Below are positions 49,226 through 57,961 of a stretch of 64,000 bases of DNA, in pieces (the first letter of the stretch is position 1; each line of letters begins with the position of its first letter). The DNA is from Albimonas sp963977235 (lineage in GTDB: Bacteria > Pseudomonadota > Alphaproteobacteria > Rhodobacterales > Rhodobacteraceae), in assembly GCF_963977235.1 (NCBI RefSeq), contig NZ_CAXBOD010000023.1, positions 1 to 64,000 of the forward strand, written 5' to 3'. The notes below the pieces were generated by a model. That model ran no database searches. It saw only the letters and a program-made list of their open reading frames with translations, and was not told the origin of the DNA. The position numbers and the translations under genes were made by a program.

Positions 49226-50673
49226 CCCGACGACCGACATTCCCGGACCCGACGCCCCTGCTCAGCGCCCCGCCGCGGCCAGAGGCGGCTTCGCCGCCCG
49301 ATCCCGACGTCCGCGCCCGGTCCGAGGGGCTGCGCCTGCTGATCCTGGGCATGAACTACGCCCCCGAGCCGGTGGGCGTGGCGATCTACACCACCGGCCT
49401 CGCCGAGGGGCTGGTCGCCTGCGGGCACGAGGTCTCGGTGATCTCGGCCACGCCCTGGTATCCCGCCTGGGCGCCGATGGCCGGCCATGGCCGCGGCTGG
49501 TCCGAGCGGCGCGAGAACGGGGTGCGCGTGATCCGTTGTCCGCACCCGATCCCGGCGCGCCCCACCGCCGCCCGGCGCATCCTGCAGCAGGCGAGCTGGG
49601 CGGCCTCGGCGGCCCCGGCGATGCTGGCCCGCAGCCTGCGCGGCATCGACGCGGTGCTGGCGGTGGCGCCGGCCGCGCTCGCGGCGCCGGTGGCTCTGGC
49701 GACCGCGCGCCTCGCCGGCGTTCCGGCCTGGCTGCATGTCCAGGACTTCGAGGCCGAGGCGGTGTTCGGCGCCGGCCTGCTCGATTCGCGGGGGCGCTTC
49801 GGGCGCCTCGCCGCCCGCAGCGCCCTGGGCTTCGAGGCCGGGCTGCTGCGCCGCTTCGACCGGGTCTCGGCGATTTCGCCCGCGATGCGCGCGAAGCTCG
49901 CCGAGAAAGGCGTCGCCCCCGGCCGCATCCGCGAGCTTCGCAACTGGGCCGAGGATTCGATCCGCCCGCTCGAGGCCCCCTCGCCCTACCGGCGCGAGTG
50001 GGGGCTCGAGGGGCGGCGCGTGGCGCTCTACTCGGGCAATCTCGGGGCCAAACAGGGGCTTGGCCTGGTGGTGGAGGCGGCTCGCCGCCTCGCCGGGCGT
50101 CCGGGGCTCGAGGATCTGGTCTTCGTGATCTGCGGCGAGGGGCCGGCGATGACCCGCCTGCGAACGGAGGGCGCCGACTTGCCCAATCTGGTGCTGCGCC
50201 CGTTGCAGCCGATGGCGCGTCTGGGGGAGCTGCTGGGCCTGGCGGACCTGCACCTGCTGCCGCAGGTCGCCGGCGCCGCGGACCTGGTGCTGCCCTCCAA
50301 GCTCGCCAACATGCTCGCCTCCGGCCGCCCGGTGGTGGCCACCGCGGCCGAGGGCACGCAACTGGCGGCCGAGGTCTCGGGCTGCGGCCTCGTCAGCCCG
50401 CCGGGCGACGCCGAGGCCTTCGCCGAATCGATCGCCGCGCTCGCCGCCGCCCCCCGGATGCGCCTCGCGCTGGGCGAGGCCGCGCGCGCCCGGTCGCGGG
50501 CCCGATGGGACCGCGCCTCGGCCATCGCCTCGGCCGAGATCGAACTGCGCGCCATGGCCGCCGCCGGGCGCGGCGAGCCCGCGCCCGCGCCCCTCCGCTC
50601 CCCCGCCCGGGAGGAGGAGGCCCTGCCGACGATCCACGCCGCGGTCAGCCATCGCGTCGCGAGGCGCGGATGA
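49222..50673 (+). CDS. Glycosyltransferase, WcaI-like (family 4)
   Basis: 483-residue GT-B glycosyltransferase resembling WcaI of colanic acid synthesis, which can act on fucosyl or glucosyl intermediates. The N-domain has LLILGMNYAPEPVGVAIYTTG near residue 40, SATPWYPAWAPM and WLHVQDFEAEAVFGAGL. The C-domain has RVALYSGNLGAKQGLGLVVEA, VFVICGEGPAM and ADLVLPSKLANMLASGRPVV, the nucleotide-sugar region. Acceptor unknown. It is coupled to the sugar transferase through a bridge frame, and its stop (ATGA) opens a frame continuous with gmd. Confidence 0.9.
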   Translation: MTRRPTFPDPTPLLSAPPRPEAASPPDPDVRARSEGLRLLILGMNYAPEPVGVAIYTTGLAEGLVACGHEVSVISATPWYPAWAPMAGHGRGWSERRENGVRVIRCPHPIPARPTAARRILQQASWAASAAPAMLARSLRGIDAVLAVAPAALAAPVALATARLAGVPAWLHVQDFEAEAVFGAGLLDSRGRFGRLAARSALGFEAGLLRRFDRVSAISPAMRAKLAEKGVAPGRIRELRNWAEDSIRPLEAPSPYRREWGLEGRRVALYSGNLGAKQGLGLVVEAARRLAGRPGLEDLVFVICGEGPAMTRLRTEGADLPNLVLRPLQPMARLGELLGLADLHLLPQVAGAADLVLPSKLANMLASGRPVVATAAEGTQLAAEVSGCGLVSPPGDAEAFAESIAALAAAPRMRLALGEAARARSRARWDRASAIASAEIELRAMAAAGRGEPAPAPLRSPAREEEALPTIHAAVSHRVARRG

Positions 50674-50795
50674 CCCCGCGCGATTCGCCGCCGGGCCGAG
50701 GCCGCCCCTCGCCGTCGGCCGCCCGCGGGCGGCCTCGCCCGATCCGCGCCCTTCCCCAGGGCGTTCCCGACCCCAACCGCGTACGGAGCCGCCCC

Positions 50796-51863
50796 ATGAA
50801 ACGCGCCCTGATCACCGGCGTCACTGGCCAGGACGGCGCCTATCTCGCCGAGCTGCTGCTTGAGAAAGGCTACGAGGTGCACGGCCTGAAGCGCCGCGCC
50901 TCGTCGTTCAACACCGGCCGCGTCGACCACCTCTACCGCGACCCGCACGAGGGCAACGTCAACTTCCGCCTGCACCACGGCGACATGACCGACGGCTCGA
51001 ACCTGATCCGGATCATGCAGGAGGTGCGCCCGCACGAGGTCTACAACCTCGCCGCCCAGTCGCATGTGCAGGTCAGTTTCGAGACGCCCGAATACACCGC
51101 CAACGCCGACGGCATCGGGACCCTGCGCCTGCTGGAGGCGATCCGCATCCTGGGGCTGGAGGGGCATTCGCGCTTCTACCAGGCCTCGACCTCAGAGCTC
51201 TACGGCCAGGTCGCCGAGACGCCTCAGCGCGAGACGACCCCCTTCCGCCCCCGCAGCCCCTACGCCTGCGCCAAACTCTACGCCTACTGGATCACGGTGA
51301 ACTACCGGGAGGCATGGGGCGTCCACGCCTCCAACGGGATCCTGTTCAACCACGAGAGCCCGCTGCGCGGCGAGACCTTCGTGACCCGCAAGATCACCCG
51401 CGCGGTCGCGGCCATCGCGCTGGGGCTGCAGGACCGGCTGTATCTGGGCAACCTCGATGCGCGGCGCGACTGGGGGCACGCGCAGGACTATGTCGAGGGG
51501 ATGTGGCGGATCCTGCAGCAGGAGACCCCCGACGACTACGTGCTGGCCACCGGCGAGACGCATTCGGTGCGCGGCTTCGCCTCCCGCGCCTTCGCCGCGG
51601 CGGGGATCGCGCTGGACTGGAAGGGCGAGGGGCTGGCCGAGAAAGGCGTCGACGCCGCCTCGGGCGAGATCCGGGTCGAGATCGATCCGCGCTATTTCCG
51701 TCCGGCCGAGGTCGACCTGCTGATGGGCGACCCCGCGAAGGCCCGCGAACGCCTGGGCTGGAGCCACAGCCGGGGCATCGACTCGCTGGTCAGCGAGATG
51801 GTGGCCGCCGACCTCGAACTCCTGGGACGCGAGGGCCTGCCGCGGGCCGAGCGCATGGCCTGA
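50796..51863 (+). CDS. gmd: GDP-mannose 4,6-dehydratase
   Basis: First committed step to GDP-L-fucose and other GDP-6-deoxyhexoses. The 355-residue product has ALITGVTGQDGAYLAELLLE at the N-terminus, STSELYGQVAE, YACAKLYAYWITVNYREAWG (YxxxK) and RRDWGHAQDYVEGMW. ATG 50796 has ACGGAG upstream and starts the conserved strand. An in-frame ATG at 50670, inside the upstream stop (ATGA), would add 42 Pro/Arg-rich residues and cannot be excluded. With fcl it predicts a fucose-containing polymer. Confidence 0.96.
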   Translation: MKRALITGVTGQDGAYLAELLLEKGYEVHGLKRRASSFNTGRVDHLYRDPHEGNVNFRLHHGDMTDGSNLIRIMQEVRPHEVYNLAAQSHVQVSFETPEYTANADGIGTLRLLEAIRILGLEGHSRFYQASTSELYGQVAETPQRETTPFRPRSPYACAKLYAYWITVNYREAWGVHASNGILFNHESPLRGETFVTRKITRAVAAIALGLQDRLYLGNLDARRDWGHAQDYVEGMWRILQQETPDDYVLATGETHSVRGFASRAFAAAGIALDWKGEGLAEKGVDAASGEIRVEIDPRYFRPAEVDLLMGDPAKARERLGWSHSRGIDSLVSEMVAADLELLGREGLPRAERMA

Positions 51864-52039
51864 CCCGGCAGGGGAGCGGTCCGCGTCAGGCCAGGGCCGG
51901 CGAAGGCGGCCTGGAACACCGGCCGCAGAGGGTCTCTCACGCCCGGTTCATATCGTCAGGTCTAGGTGTTGGAGCGTTCGCGGCTTGCGTGATGGCCCGT
52001 GTGGCGAACCGACGGGCGCTTGACGGTGAAGAGGTGCGT

Positions 52040-52246
52040 ATGGGGTCCCTGGTTCTGGGCATGGCCTCGAGCGGCGTGTTCTTCCTGGCGGCATTGCTGA
52101 TGGAGCTCTCCATCGCATCGGCGTTCCTCGCGCAGTCGGCGGGGGGGATCGCGATGACGCTGGTCTTCGCCGTGGTGCGCGCCCAGGCGGTCGTCGCCTG
52201 GCAGGGCGCCTCCGCCGAGCAGACCGCGGGCGCCGAGACCGGATGA
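52040..52246 (+). CDS. Small membrane protein, unknown
   Basis: Unrecognised 68-residue protein with one or two hydrophobic helices (about 3-28 and 36-50: GVFFLAALLMELSIASAFLA, then IAMTLVFAVVRAQAVVAW). GAAGAGG lies 6 nt before ATG 52040; an in-frame ATG at 51992 would add 16 residues with a poorer site. Base use is a little less GC-rich than neighbours. It lies between gmd and the polymerase gene, so may belong to the polysaccharide locus. Confidence 0.5.
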   Translation: MGSLVLGMASSGVFFLAALLMELSIASAFLAQSAGGIAMTLVFAVVRAQAVVAWQGASAEQTAGAETG

Positions 52247-52333
52247 CGCCGGGCGAAGCGCCGCTTCTGTGACGAGCGGGGGGTGGCCCGCCTCTCGGTC
52301 CGGCGGCCCTCGGCCTGATCCGTCCGTCCAGGG

Positions 52334-52350
52334 TTAACGCAGCCTTTACC
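52334..52350 (+). promoter_or_regulatory. CtrA-like box upstream of the Wzy-like gene
   Basis: TTAA-CGCAGCC-TTTACC differs at one core base from TTAA-N7-TTAAC. It lies 48 bp before the start of the polymerase gene, a typical distance for CtrA activation. Confidence 0.5.
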
Positions 52351-52397
52351 TCCTCGCGTCACCCTGTCCCGGACCAGAATGGCGCCGGGAGCTGACC

Positions 52398-53756
52398 ATG
52401 CCGCCCGACCTGCTGCCTGTCGGCCTCGCCGCCGCGGGCTTTACCGGACTATGCGTTTTTGTCTGCTGGCGCCGCACCGCCTGGTACGCGCCCGCAGTGA
52501 TGTGGAGCGGGTTCTGCTTCGCCGGGATCCTCGCCCTGTGGGCGGTGATCGCGCTTGGCGTGCACCTGCCCGCGCTCGGCCTCTCGCCGATGCCCACCAT
52601 CCGGCTGGGGGAGCAGTTCGCGCCCACCGCCCTGTTCTTCTCGGTCCAGGCGCTGATCGGGCCGCTGTCGGTGCTGGGCTGGCGCCCCACGCCGGAGACG
52701 GCCGCAGCCAGCGGCGCCGGTCGCGCCCTGCATGAGGCGCTGACCAGGGCGCGCGCCAGCGGGGCCGCGCGGATCTACACGCTGCTCGCCGTCGCCGTCT
52801 GCGCGCTGCACCTGAGCATGATCGACCGCGGCGCCTTCTACCTCAACAGCGAGTATCTCTCGCTGGCCGACCCCACCCGCAACGGCGTCGGGCTGGGCGT
52901 GGGCGCCTTCGTCAACAACATCCTCCGGCCGCTGGCGCTGCCCGCCTTCCTGCTGCTGGCGATCCGCGGCGCGGCCTGCGACCGCGAGGGCGCGCCCCGG
53001 CGGCGGGGAACCGACCTGCAGACCACGCTTCTGTTCCTGATCTGCGCCTACGCCTTCGCCTTCAGCCTGGCGGTCTATTCGCGCTACCTCATGGTCTATG
53101 TCTTCGTGTTCTTCATGGGGCGCGTGTTCTCGCTGCGGCGCGGAGGGCCCGGCGCCATGGTCGCCTTCGCGCTCTACACGCTGCTGATCCTCGCCTGCTT
53201 CGTGCTGGCGCTGGCCGGGCGCGGGCACGTGACCCAGGGGCTCGGCTCGGTGCTGCCGGTGCTCGAGGCGCTCGACGTCGGCCATCTGGGCTGGCTGGCC
53301 GCGAAGCTCGGCGTCACCTCCTTCGATGCGGGCATGAGCTTCGCCAACGCGCTGCGCCACGCGCCGGTCTACGATCCGGGCTATCAGGCGCTCAGCTTCA
53401 GCCCGCTGCCCTCGTTCCTCGACGGGTTCGACGTGAACGACATGGAGCAGCGGATCAACATCTACGTCCCCTTTTCGGCCTTCGGCGAGGCGGTGCATTT
53501 CCACCCGCTGGCGGCGCCGATGCTGTTCGCGGCCTGCCTTGCGGCGACCCGGCAGCTGACCCTCGCCTTCTTCCGCGACGGGGACGCGCTGAGCGCGGCG
53601 CTGTTTCCGATGTATCTGGTCTGCCTGCTGAAGCTGCAGACCTACCCGATCCGCGCCTCGTTGCGGATCGTGGTGGCGATCACGGTGATCTCGTGGTTGA
53701 GCGTGCAGTGGCGCAAGCGATCGGCGGCGCGCGAGCGGCAGGTCGCCCTCGCCTGA
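52398..53756 (+). CDS. Wzy-like O-antigen/exopolysaccharide polymerase
   Basis: 452-residue protein with about ten hydrophobic helices and no soluble domain, as in Wzy-type polymerases that join lipid-linked repeat units on the periplasmic side. Between helices is a large loop (about 305-360, FSPLPSFLDGFDVNDMEQRI) of the size expected for the catalytic periplasmic loop. Sequence motifs are too variable to prove the activity; the call rests on topology and on the Wzx and Wzc neighbours. GGGAG precedes the ATG. Confidence 0.72.
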   Translation: MPPDLLPVGLAAAGFTGLCVFVCWRRTAWYAPAVMWSGFCFAGILALWAVIALGVHLPALGLSPMPTIRLGEQFAPTALFFSVQALIGPLSVLGWRPTPETAAASGAGRALHEALTRARASGAARIYTLLAVAVCALHLSMIDRGAFYLNSEYLSLADPTRNGVGLGVGAFVNNILRPLALPAFLLLAIRGAACDREGAPRRRGTDLQTTLLFLICAYAFAFSLAVYSRYLMVYVFVFFMGRVFSLRRGGPGAMVAFALYTLLILACFVLALAGRGHVTQGLGSVLPVLEALDVGHLGWLAAKLGVTSFDAGMSFANALRHAPVYDPGYQALSFSPLPSFLDGFDVNDMEQRINIYVPFSAFGEAVHFHPLAAPMLFAACLAATRQLTLAFFRDGDALSAALFPMYLVCLLKLQTYPIRASLRIVVAITVISWLSVQWRKRSAARERQVALA

Positions 53757-53763
53757 CCCCGCC

Positions 53764-55080
53764 TCAGCGGCCGGCCCGTCGCGGCAGGGCGCCCAGCGCG
53801 GCGAGCGCGGTGACCGTGGCCAGCGCGCCCGAGGTGGCGCAGACCGTCCACGCCGCCCCCGTGACGCCGGCCGTCGGCGCGACCATCGCGATGACCAGCG
53901 CCTGGCCGGCCGCGAGCGCCAGTCCCGCGCGCCCCAGCGCCCGCATCCAGGGCCCCGAGATCGCCACCGCCATCAGCGGCGCCGCGATCGAGGCCGCCAT
54001 TTCGGCCAGCGCCAGCGGCGCCAGCGCCCGGCCGGCGGCGGCGAAGGCCTCGCCGAACAGCGCCACGGGCGCCTCGGGGAAGACCAGGACCAGCGCCACC
54101 GCCGGCGCCGCCCAGGCGAGCACCGCGCCCGTGCCGCCGCCCAGCACCTGCAGCAGCCGCCGCCGGTCGCCGGCATGCAGCGCGCGGCTGACCCAGGGTT
54201 GCAGCACCTGCGCCAGCAACAGCGGCGGCGCGCTGACCAGGAAGGCCAGACGCTGGGCCGCCGCATAGAGGCCGGCGGCCTCGAACCCCAGGATCGGGGC
54301 GATCAGCAGCATGTCCGCGCGCGCCAGCAGCATTCGCGGGGCCAGCGAGGGCAGCAACGCGCGCGCCTCGGCGGTCCAGAGCGCGGGCTCCCCGGCCTCG
54401 GCCGGGTCGTGCGCGGCGGTCTCGGGCAGGCCGCGCCGCGCCAGCGCGAGCGCCGCCCACCCGGCCGCGCCCCCGACCGCCGCAAAGACCCCCGTCGCGA
54501 CTCCGGCGCCCCCGAGCCCGCCCAGCGGGATCGCCGCAAGCGCGACGGCGAGCGTCGCCGCGGGGGCCGCCAGATCCTCGAGAACCACGCCCGTCGCCGG
54601 CCGGAACAGCGCCGAGAGCTGCTGGCGCCCCAGCCGCCGCAACGCCGCCCCCGGCGCGACCAGCGCGGCGAGGGCCAGCCCCTCGGCCAGCCCCTCGGGC
54701 CCCGCCCGCAGGCAGATCAGCGCAGCGAGCCCCAGCAGCAGCGCGGCCAGCCCCCCCCCGCGCAGCGCCGCGCGCGACGACATCGCCATCAGCCGGCGCA
54801 GGCGCTGGGGCCGCGCGGCCAGCCCCTCGGTCCGCCGGACCGCGAGCGCGGGCCAGCCCCCGGCGCCGAGCTGGCCGGCCAGCGTCCCGGTTCCCAGCGC
54901 GAAGGCCACCTGGCCGAAGCCCGCCGGGCCCAGCTGCGTCCCCAGCGCCAGCGCCATGCCGAACTGCGCCCCGCGCGCGGCGAGCGTCGCCAGCGCCGCG
55001 CCGCCCAGCGCGCGCAGGAACCGGCCCCGAAGGCGCGCGCGCAGGCGGCCGCGCAGGGTCTCGGTCGCGGTCTGGCGCAT
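53764..55080 (-). CDS. Wzx-like polysaccharide flippase
   Basis: 438-residue membrane protein with about twelve hydrophobic helices, extreme Ala/Leu content and the MATE/PST-type N-terminus ALATLAARGAQFGMALALGTQLGPAGFGQVAFA. Charged helix residues such as LAPRMLLARADMLLI near residue 260 fit flippases of undecaprenyl-linked repeats. AGAGGGAG precedes the ATG. It is convergent with the polymerase gene (7-bp gap), so the two must have separate promoters. Confidence 0.82.
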   Translation of the reverse strand: MRQTATETLRGRLRARLRGRFLRALGGAALATLAARGAQFGMALALGTQLGPAGFGQVAFALGTGTLAGQLGAGGWPALAVRRTEGLAARPQRLRRLMAMSSRAALRGGGLAALLLGLAALICLRAGPEGLAEGLALAALVAPGAALRRLGRQQLSALFRPATGVVLEDLAAPAATLAVALAAIPLGGLGGAGVATGVFAAVGGAAGWAALALARRGLPETAAHDPAEAGEPALWTAEARALLPSLAPRMLLARADMLLIAPILGFEAAGLYAAAQRLAFLVSAPPLLLAQVLQPWVSRALHAGDRRRLLQVLGGGTGAVLAWAAPAVALVLVFPEAPVALFGEAFAAAGRALAPLALAEMAASIAAPLMAVAISGPWMRALGRAGLALAAGQALVIAMVAPTAGVTGAAWTVCATSGALATVTALAALGALPRRAGR

Positions 55081-55201
55081 GCGTTAGGCTCCCTCTTGCG
55101 GGAATCGTGCCCGGCGAAACTCAATCTTAACGAGACTGGTAAACAAAACGTTCTGTAACCCTTTTCGCCCGCCGCTCCGCGGCCCCGTCCGGGAGGCGCC
55201 C

Positions 55202-56014
55202 ATGCCTTCGTGCTCCGCCCTCGACCGCCCTGCGCCGCCGCGCGCGCTCCGCGCCTGGCCACGCCTGCGCCGCCGCCTGCGCAACCAGCTCGCCGAGGCC
55301 GACCGGCTGTATCTGCCGCTCGCCCGTCTGGCGCGGCCGGCGCATGCGGTAGGGCCGGACACGCAGCTGGTGGTCGAGGGTTTTCCCCGGTCCGCCAACT
55401 CCTGGATCGAGGGCTGCGTGCGCGAGGCCTGGCCCGGTCTGCGCGTCGCCCAGCACCTGCACGCCGCCGCCTCGCTGCGCGCGGCGGCGCGGCGCGGCCT
55501 GCCGGCCATGCTGCTGCTGCGCGCTCCGGACGCGGCCGTCGCCTCGCTGCTGCTGCGCGAGCCGGCGGTCTATGACCCGAGCCTGGGGTTCGAGGAATAC
55601 GTGCGCTTCCATGCCGGGCTGACCGGCGCGGTCGACCGGCTGCTGGTGGTCCCGTTCGAGGCCGCGACCGGCCCCTTCCCGGCGGTCGCGCAGGCGCTGG
55701 TCGCGCGCTTCGCGCTCGACTGGCCCGCGCCGGCCTGGGACGCCGCGCGCGAGGCGGGGGCCTGGGCCCATGTCGATCGGCTGACCCGGGACCGCGTCGG
55801 CCGGGCGCATGTCAGCTACTCGCCCGCCCAGGACGAGGCCGCCCGCGCCCGCCGCCGCCGGCGGGCCGAGGCCGCGGCGATGGCCGTGGCGCTTGCCGCC
55901 CGCACGCCCCGCGTCGCCGCCCTTCAGGCGCAGGCCCGCGACCTCCACGCCATCCTGCGCGCCCACGCCCCCGCGGCCCTGCGCGCGACCGCAAGCGAAA
56001 GCGTCCCGGCATGA
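55202..56014 (+). CDS. Sulfotransferase-like protein
   Basis: 270-residue protein with features of PAPS-dependent sulfotransferases. VVEGFPRSANSWIEG near residue 60 resembles the 5'-phosphosulfate-binding loop (PRSGTSW type), and LLLRAPDAAVASLLL near 103 resembles the 3'-phosphate-binding RxPxxxxxS segment. The rest is poorly conserved, so a non-catalytic relative is possible. GGGAGG precedes the ATG. Its stop overlaps the methyltransferase start (ATGA). Location in the polysaccharide locus suggests sulfation of the polymer; this is inference. Confidence 0.65.
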   Translation: MPSCSALDRPAPPRALRAWPRLRRRLRNQLAEADRLYLPLARLARPAHAVGPDTQLVVEGFPRSANSWIEGCVREAWPGLRVAQHLHAAASLRAAARRGLPAMLLLRAPDAAVASLLLREPAVYDPSLGFEEYVRFHAGLTGAVDRLLVVPFEAATGPFPAVAQALVARFALDWPAPAWDAAREAGAWAHVDRLTRDRVGRAHVSYSPAQDEAARARRRRRAEAAAMAVALAARTPRVAALQAQARDLHAILRAHAPAALRATASESVPA

Positions 56015-56895
56015 CCCAGACCAAGACCCGCAGCGCGACCTGGCCCGAACCGCGGATCGAACCCCGGAGCGAGATCCGGCGCGAGAGCCGGCATGAGACT
56101 GGGACCGAACCGCAGGACGAGCCCTGCGCCCTCGCCCAACCGCCCCTGCAACGCCTGCGCGCCCGCCTGCACCCCGAGAGCGGAGCGGGCGGCTTCTCGG
56201 CCATCGACGGCACGGTGATCTTCTACGTGCGCGTGGCGGCGCTGCTGACGCCTGGCGCGACGGTGCTGGACCTTGGCGCGGGGCGCGGACGGGCGCATCT
56301 CGACGACCCGGTCTCGTTTCGCCGCAGCCTGATGGACCTGCGCGGCCGCTGCGCCCGGGTGATCGGCGTGGACCCCGATCCGGCGGTGCTCGACAACCCC
56401 TCGCTGGACGAGGCGATGGTGATGCCCTCGCCCGAGGAGGTCCCGCTGCGCGACGCCTCGGTCGACCTGATCCTGGCCGATCACGTGCTCGAGCATGTGG
56501 CCGACCCTCAGGCCTTCGCGCGCGAATGCGGCCGCCTGCTGCGCCCCGGCGGCTGGCTCTGCGCCCGCACGCCCAACCGCTGGGGCCTGGTGGCGATGGC
56601 CTCGCGCGCGATCCCCGAGGGGGTGCACGGCGCCGTCCTCGCGCGCGCTCAGCCGCATCGCCGGCACGAGGACGTGTTCCCCACCTGCTATCGGCTCAAC
56701 ACCCGCGGGGCGCTGGCCCGCGCCTTTCCGGCGCCGGGCTGGGGCCACCATGTCCACGGCTGGAATTCCGAGCCCGCCTACGCCGGCCGCTCCGCCATCG
56801 CCTGGCGGGCGATGCAGGCGCTTCAGGCGATCCTGCCCCCGGCGATGGACGCGAACCTGCACGTGTTCCTGCGCCGCGGCCCGCCCCGCGCCTGA
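56011..56895 (+). CDS. SAM-dependent methyltransferase (class I)
   Basis: 294-residue methyltransferase. After a charged, repetitive N-terminus (about 12-38, with EPRIEPRSEIRRESRHE) comes motif I VLDLGAGRGRAHLDD near residue 86, the acidic loop VIGVDPDPAVLDNPSL, DLILADHVLEHVADPQAFA and the CGRLLRPGGWL turn typical of Methyltransf_11. The substrate is probably a sugar or lipid-linked sugar given the ATGA coupling to the sulfotransferase-like gene. Confidence 0.88.
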   Translation: MTQTKTRSATWPEPRIEPRSEIRRESRHETGTEPQDEPCALAQPPLQRLRARLHPESGAGGFSAIDGTVIFYVRVAALLTPGATVLDLGAGRGRAHLDDPVSFRRSLMDLRGRCARVIGVDPDPAVLDNPSLDEAMVMPSPEEVPLRDASVDLILADHVLEHVADPQAFARECGRLLRPGGWLCARTPNRWGLVAMASRAIPEGVHGAVLARAQPHRRHEDVFPTCYRLNTRGALARAFPAPGWGHHVHGWNSEPAYAGRSAIAWRAMQALQAILPPAMDANLHVFLRRGPPRA

Positions 56896-56986
56896 CAAAG
56901 GCCCCTCGCCCGGAGACGGGCGCCCCCTCGGGGGGGCCGGGCGGGTCGGTCGCGTCCGCGCAGCGGGCGCGCCGGGCCGAGCGGCC

Positions 56987-57739
56987 TCACCCGATCTCGA
57001 GCGTCTCCTCGACCGGCCCGTAGCCGTCTTCGGGGTCGAGGCGGATCACCTTCGGGGTCGAGGCGAGGTCCACGATCGGGTGCACGGTGCGCGCCGCCCG
57101 GCCCGCCGCGGCCCGCGTGGCATCCTCGAAATCGGAAGACCTTGCCAGCAGTTGAAGGTTCATCCGGGTGGGGAACACGATCGCCCGCTCGCGCGCCTCG
57201 TAGAGGCGCAGCGCCTCGGCCGGCGCGATCCACTCGGTCTCCACCGTCTCGCGTCCGTCATGCACCGCGTCCTGGCCCTCGGGCGCCCGCGACACGAAGA
57301 ACCAGGTGTCGAAGCGCTTGGGCACATGCGCGGGCGTCACCCAGCGCGCGAAGCGGGTCAGCGCGCCGAGGTCAGGGGTCACCCCCCGCTCGCGCACATA
57401 GTCGAGAAACCGGATCTCGCCGTGCTCCACCGCGTGCCGCTCTTCGGCGCTGCCGGCGACGCCGTCGCGGCCCAGCAGCATTCCGGTCTCCTCGAAGGTC
57501 TCGCGCAGCGCGGCGATGCGGGGCGCGCGCTCCTCCTCCGGGGCGGCGTGCCAGTTCTCGGCCACCTCGGCCCATTCGGGCGAGGCGTCGTCCGCGTCCA
57601 CCTTGCCGCCGGGAAACACCATCGCCCCCGAGAAGAAGTCGATCTGGTAGTTCCGCCGCACCATCAGCACTTCCAGCGCAGGCGTCTCCCGCAGCAGCAT
57701 GATCGTCGCCGCAGCCCGCACAGGGATCGTCTGGGTCAT
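56987..57739 (-). CDS. NUDIX hydrolase (NUDT19-like)
   Basis: 250-residue NUDIX hydrolase cleaving a nucleoside-diphosphate-linked substrate, perhaps CoA or ADP-linked. FFSGAMVFPGGKVDADD near residue 36 and AALRETFEETGMLLG near 75 form a NUDIX box split by an insertion of about 25 residues, the arrangement of NUDT7/19-type proteins. Box residues R-E-x-x-E-E-x-G are intact. GGAGG precedes the ATG. It is divergent from the quinone oxidoreductase gene. Confidence 0.9.
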   Translation of the reverse strand: MTQTIPVRAAATIMLLRETPALEVLMVRRNYQIDFFSGAMVFPGGKVDADDASPEWAEVAENWHAAPEEERAPRIAALRETFEETGMLLGRDGVAGSAEERHAVEHGEIRFLDYVRERGVTPDLGALTRFARWVTPAHVPKRFDTWFFVSRAPEGQDAVHDGRETVETEWIAPAEALRLYEARERAIVFPTRMNLQLLARSSDFEDATRAAAGRAARTVHPIVDLASTPKVIRLDPEDGYGPVEETLEIG

Positions 57740-57912
57740 TCGTCGCCTCCCCTCCGGGCCTGCCCCGGGCCCGGCTCGTTTCGTGTTTCGCTGGTCGCAT
57801 GATAAGTCATCCTTCCGGCCCTGTCCCGCCCCTCGCGCCGCCTCTCGCGCCCGCTGTTCCTGCGCGGGACGATTGCGCCGGCGCCGTCTCTGGGCGAAAC
57901 AGATGCCTTGAA

Positions 57913-57928
57913 CCTGCCGACCGGCAGG
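57913..57928. promoter_or_regulatory. 16-bp palindrome upstream of the quinone oxidoreductase gene
   Basis: CCTGCCG-AC-CGGCAGG, 7-bp perfect arms, 33 bp before the ATG at 57962. Placement suits an operator for a dimeric repressor (TetR or similar), but no regulator gene is adjacent. A hairpin in the 5' leader is the alternative. Confidence 0.4.
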
Positions 57929-57961
57929 GAGTCGAAACGAAACCTCTAGGGGAGGAACCGA

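Noticed and set aside
55120..55145. TTAA-containing AT-rich patch between flippase and sulfotransferase-like genes as a CtrA box
   Set aside because: The second element is 9 bp away (TAAAC), not 7, in either orientation; probably ordinary promoter sequence.
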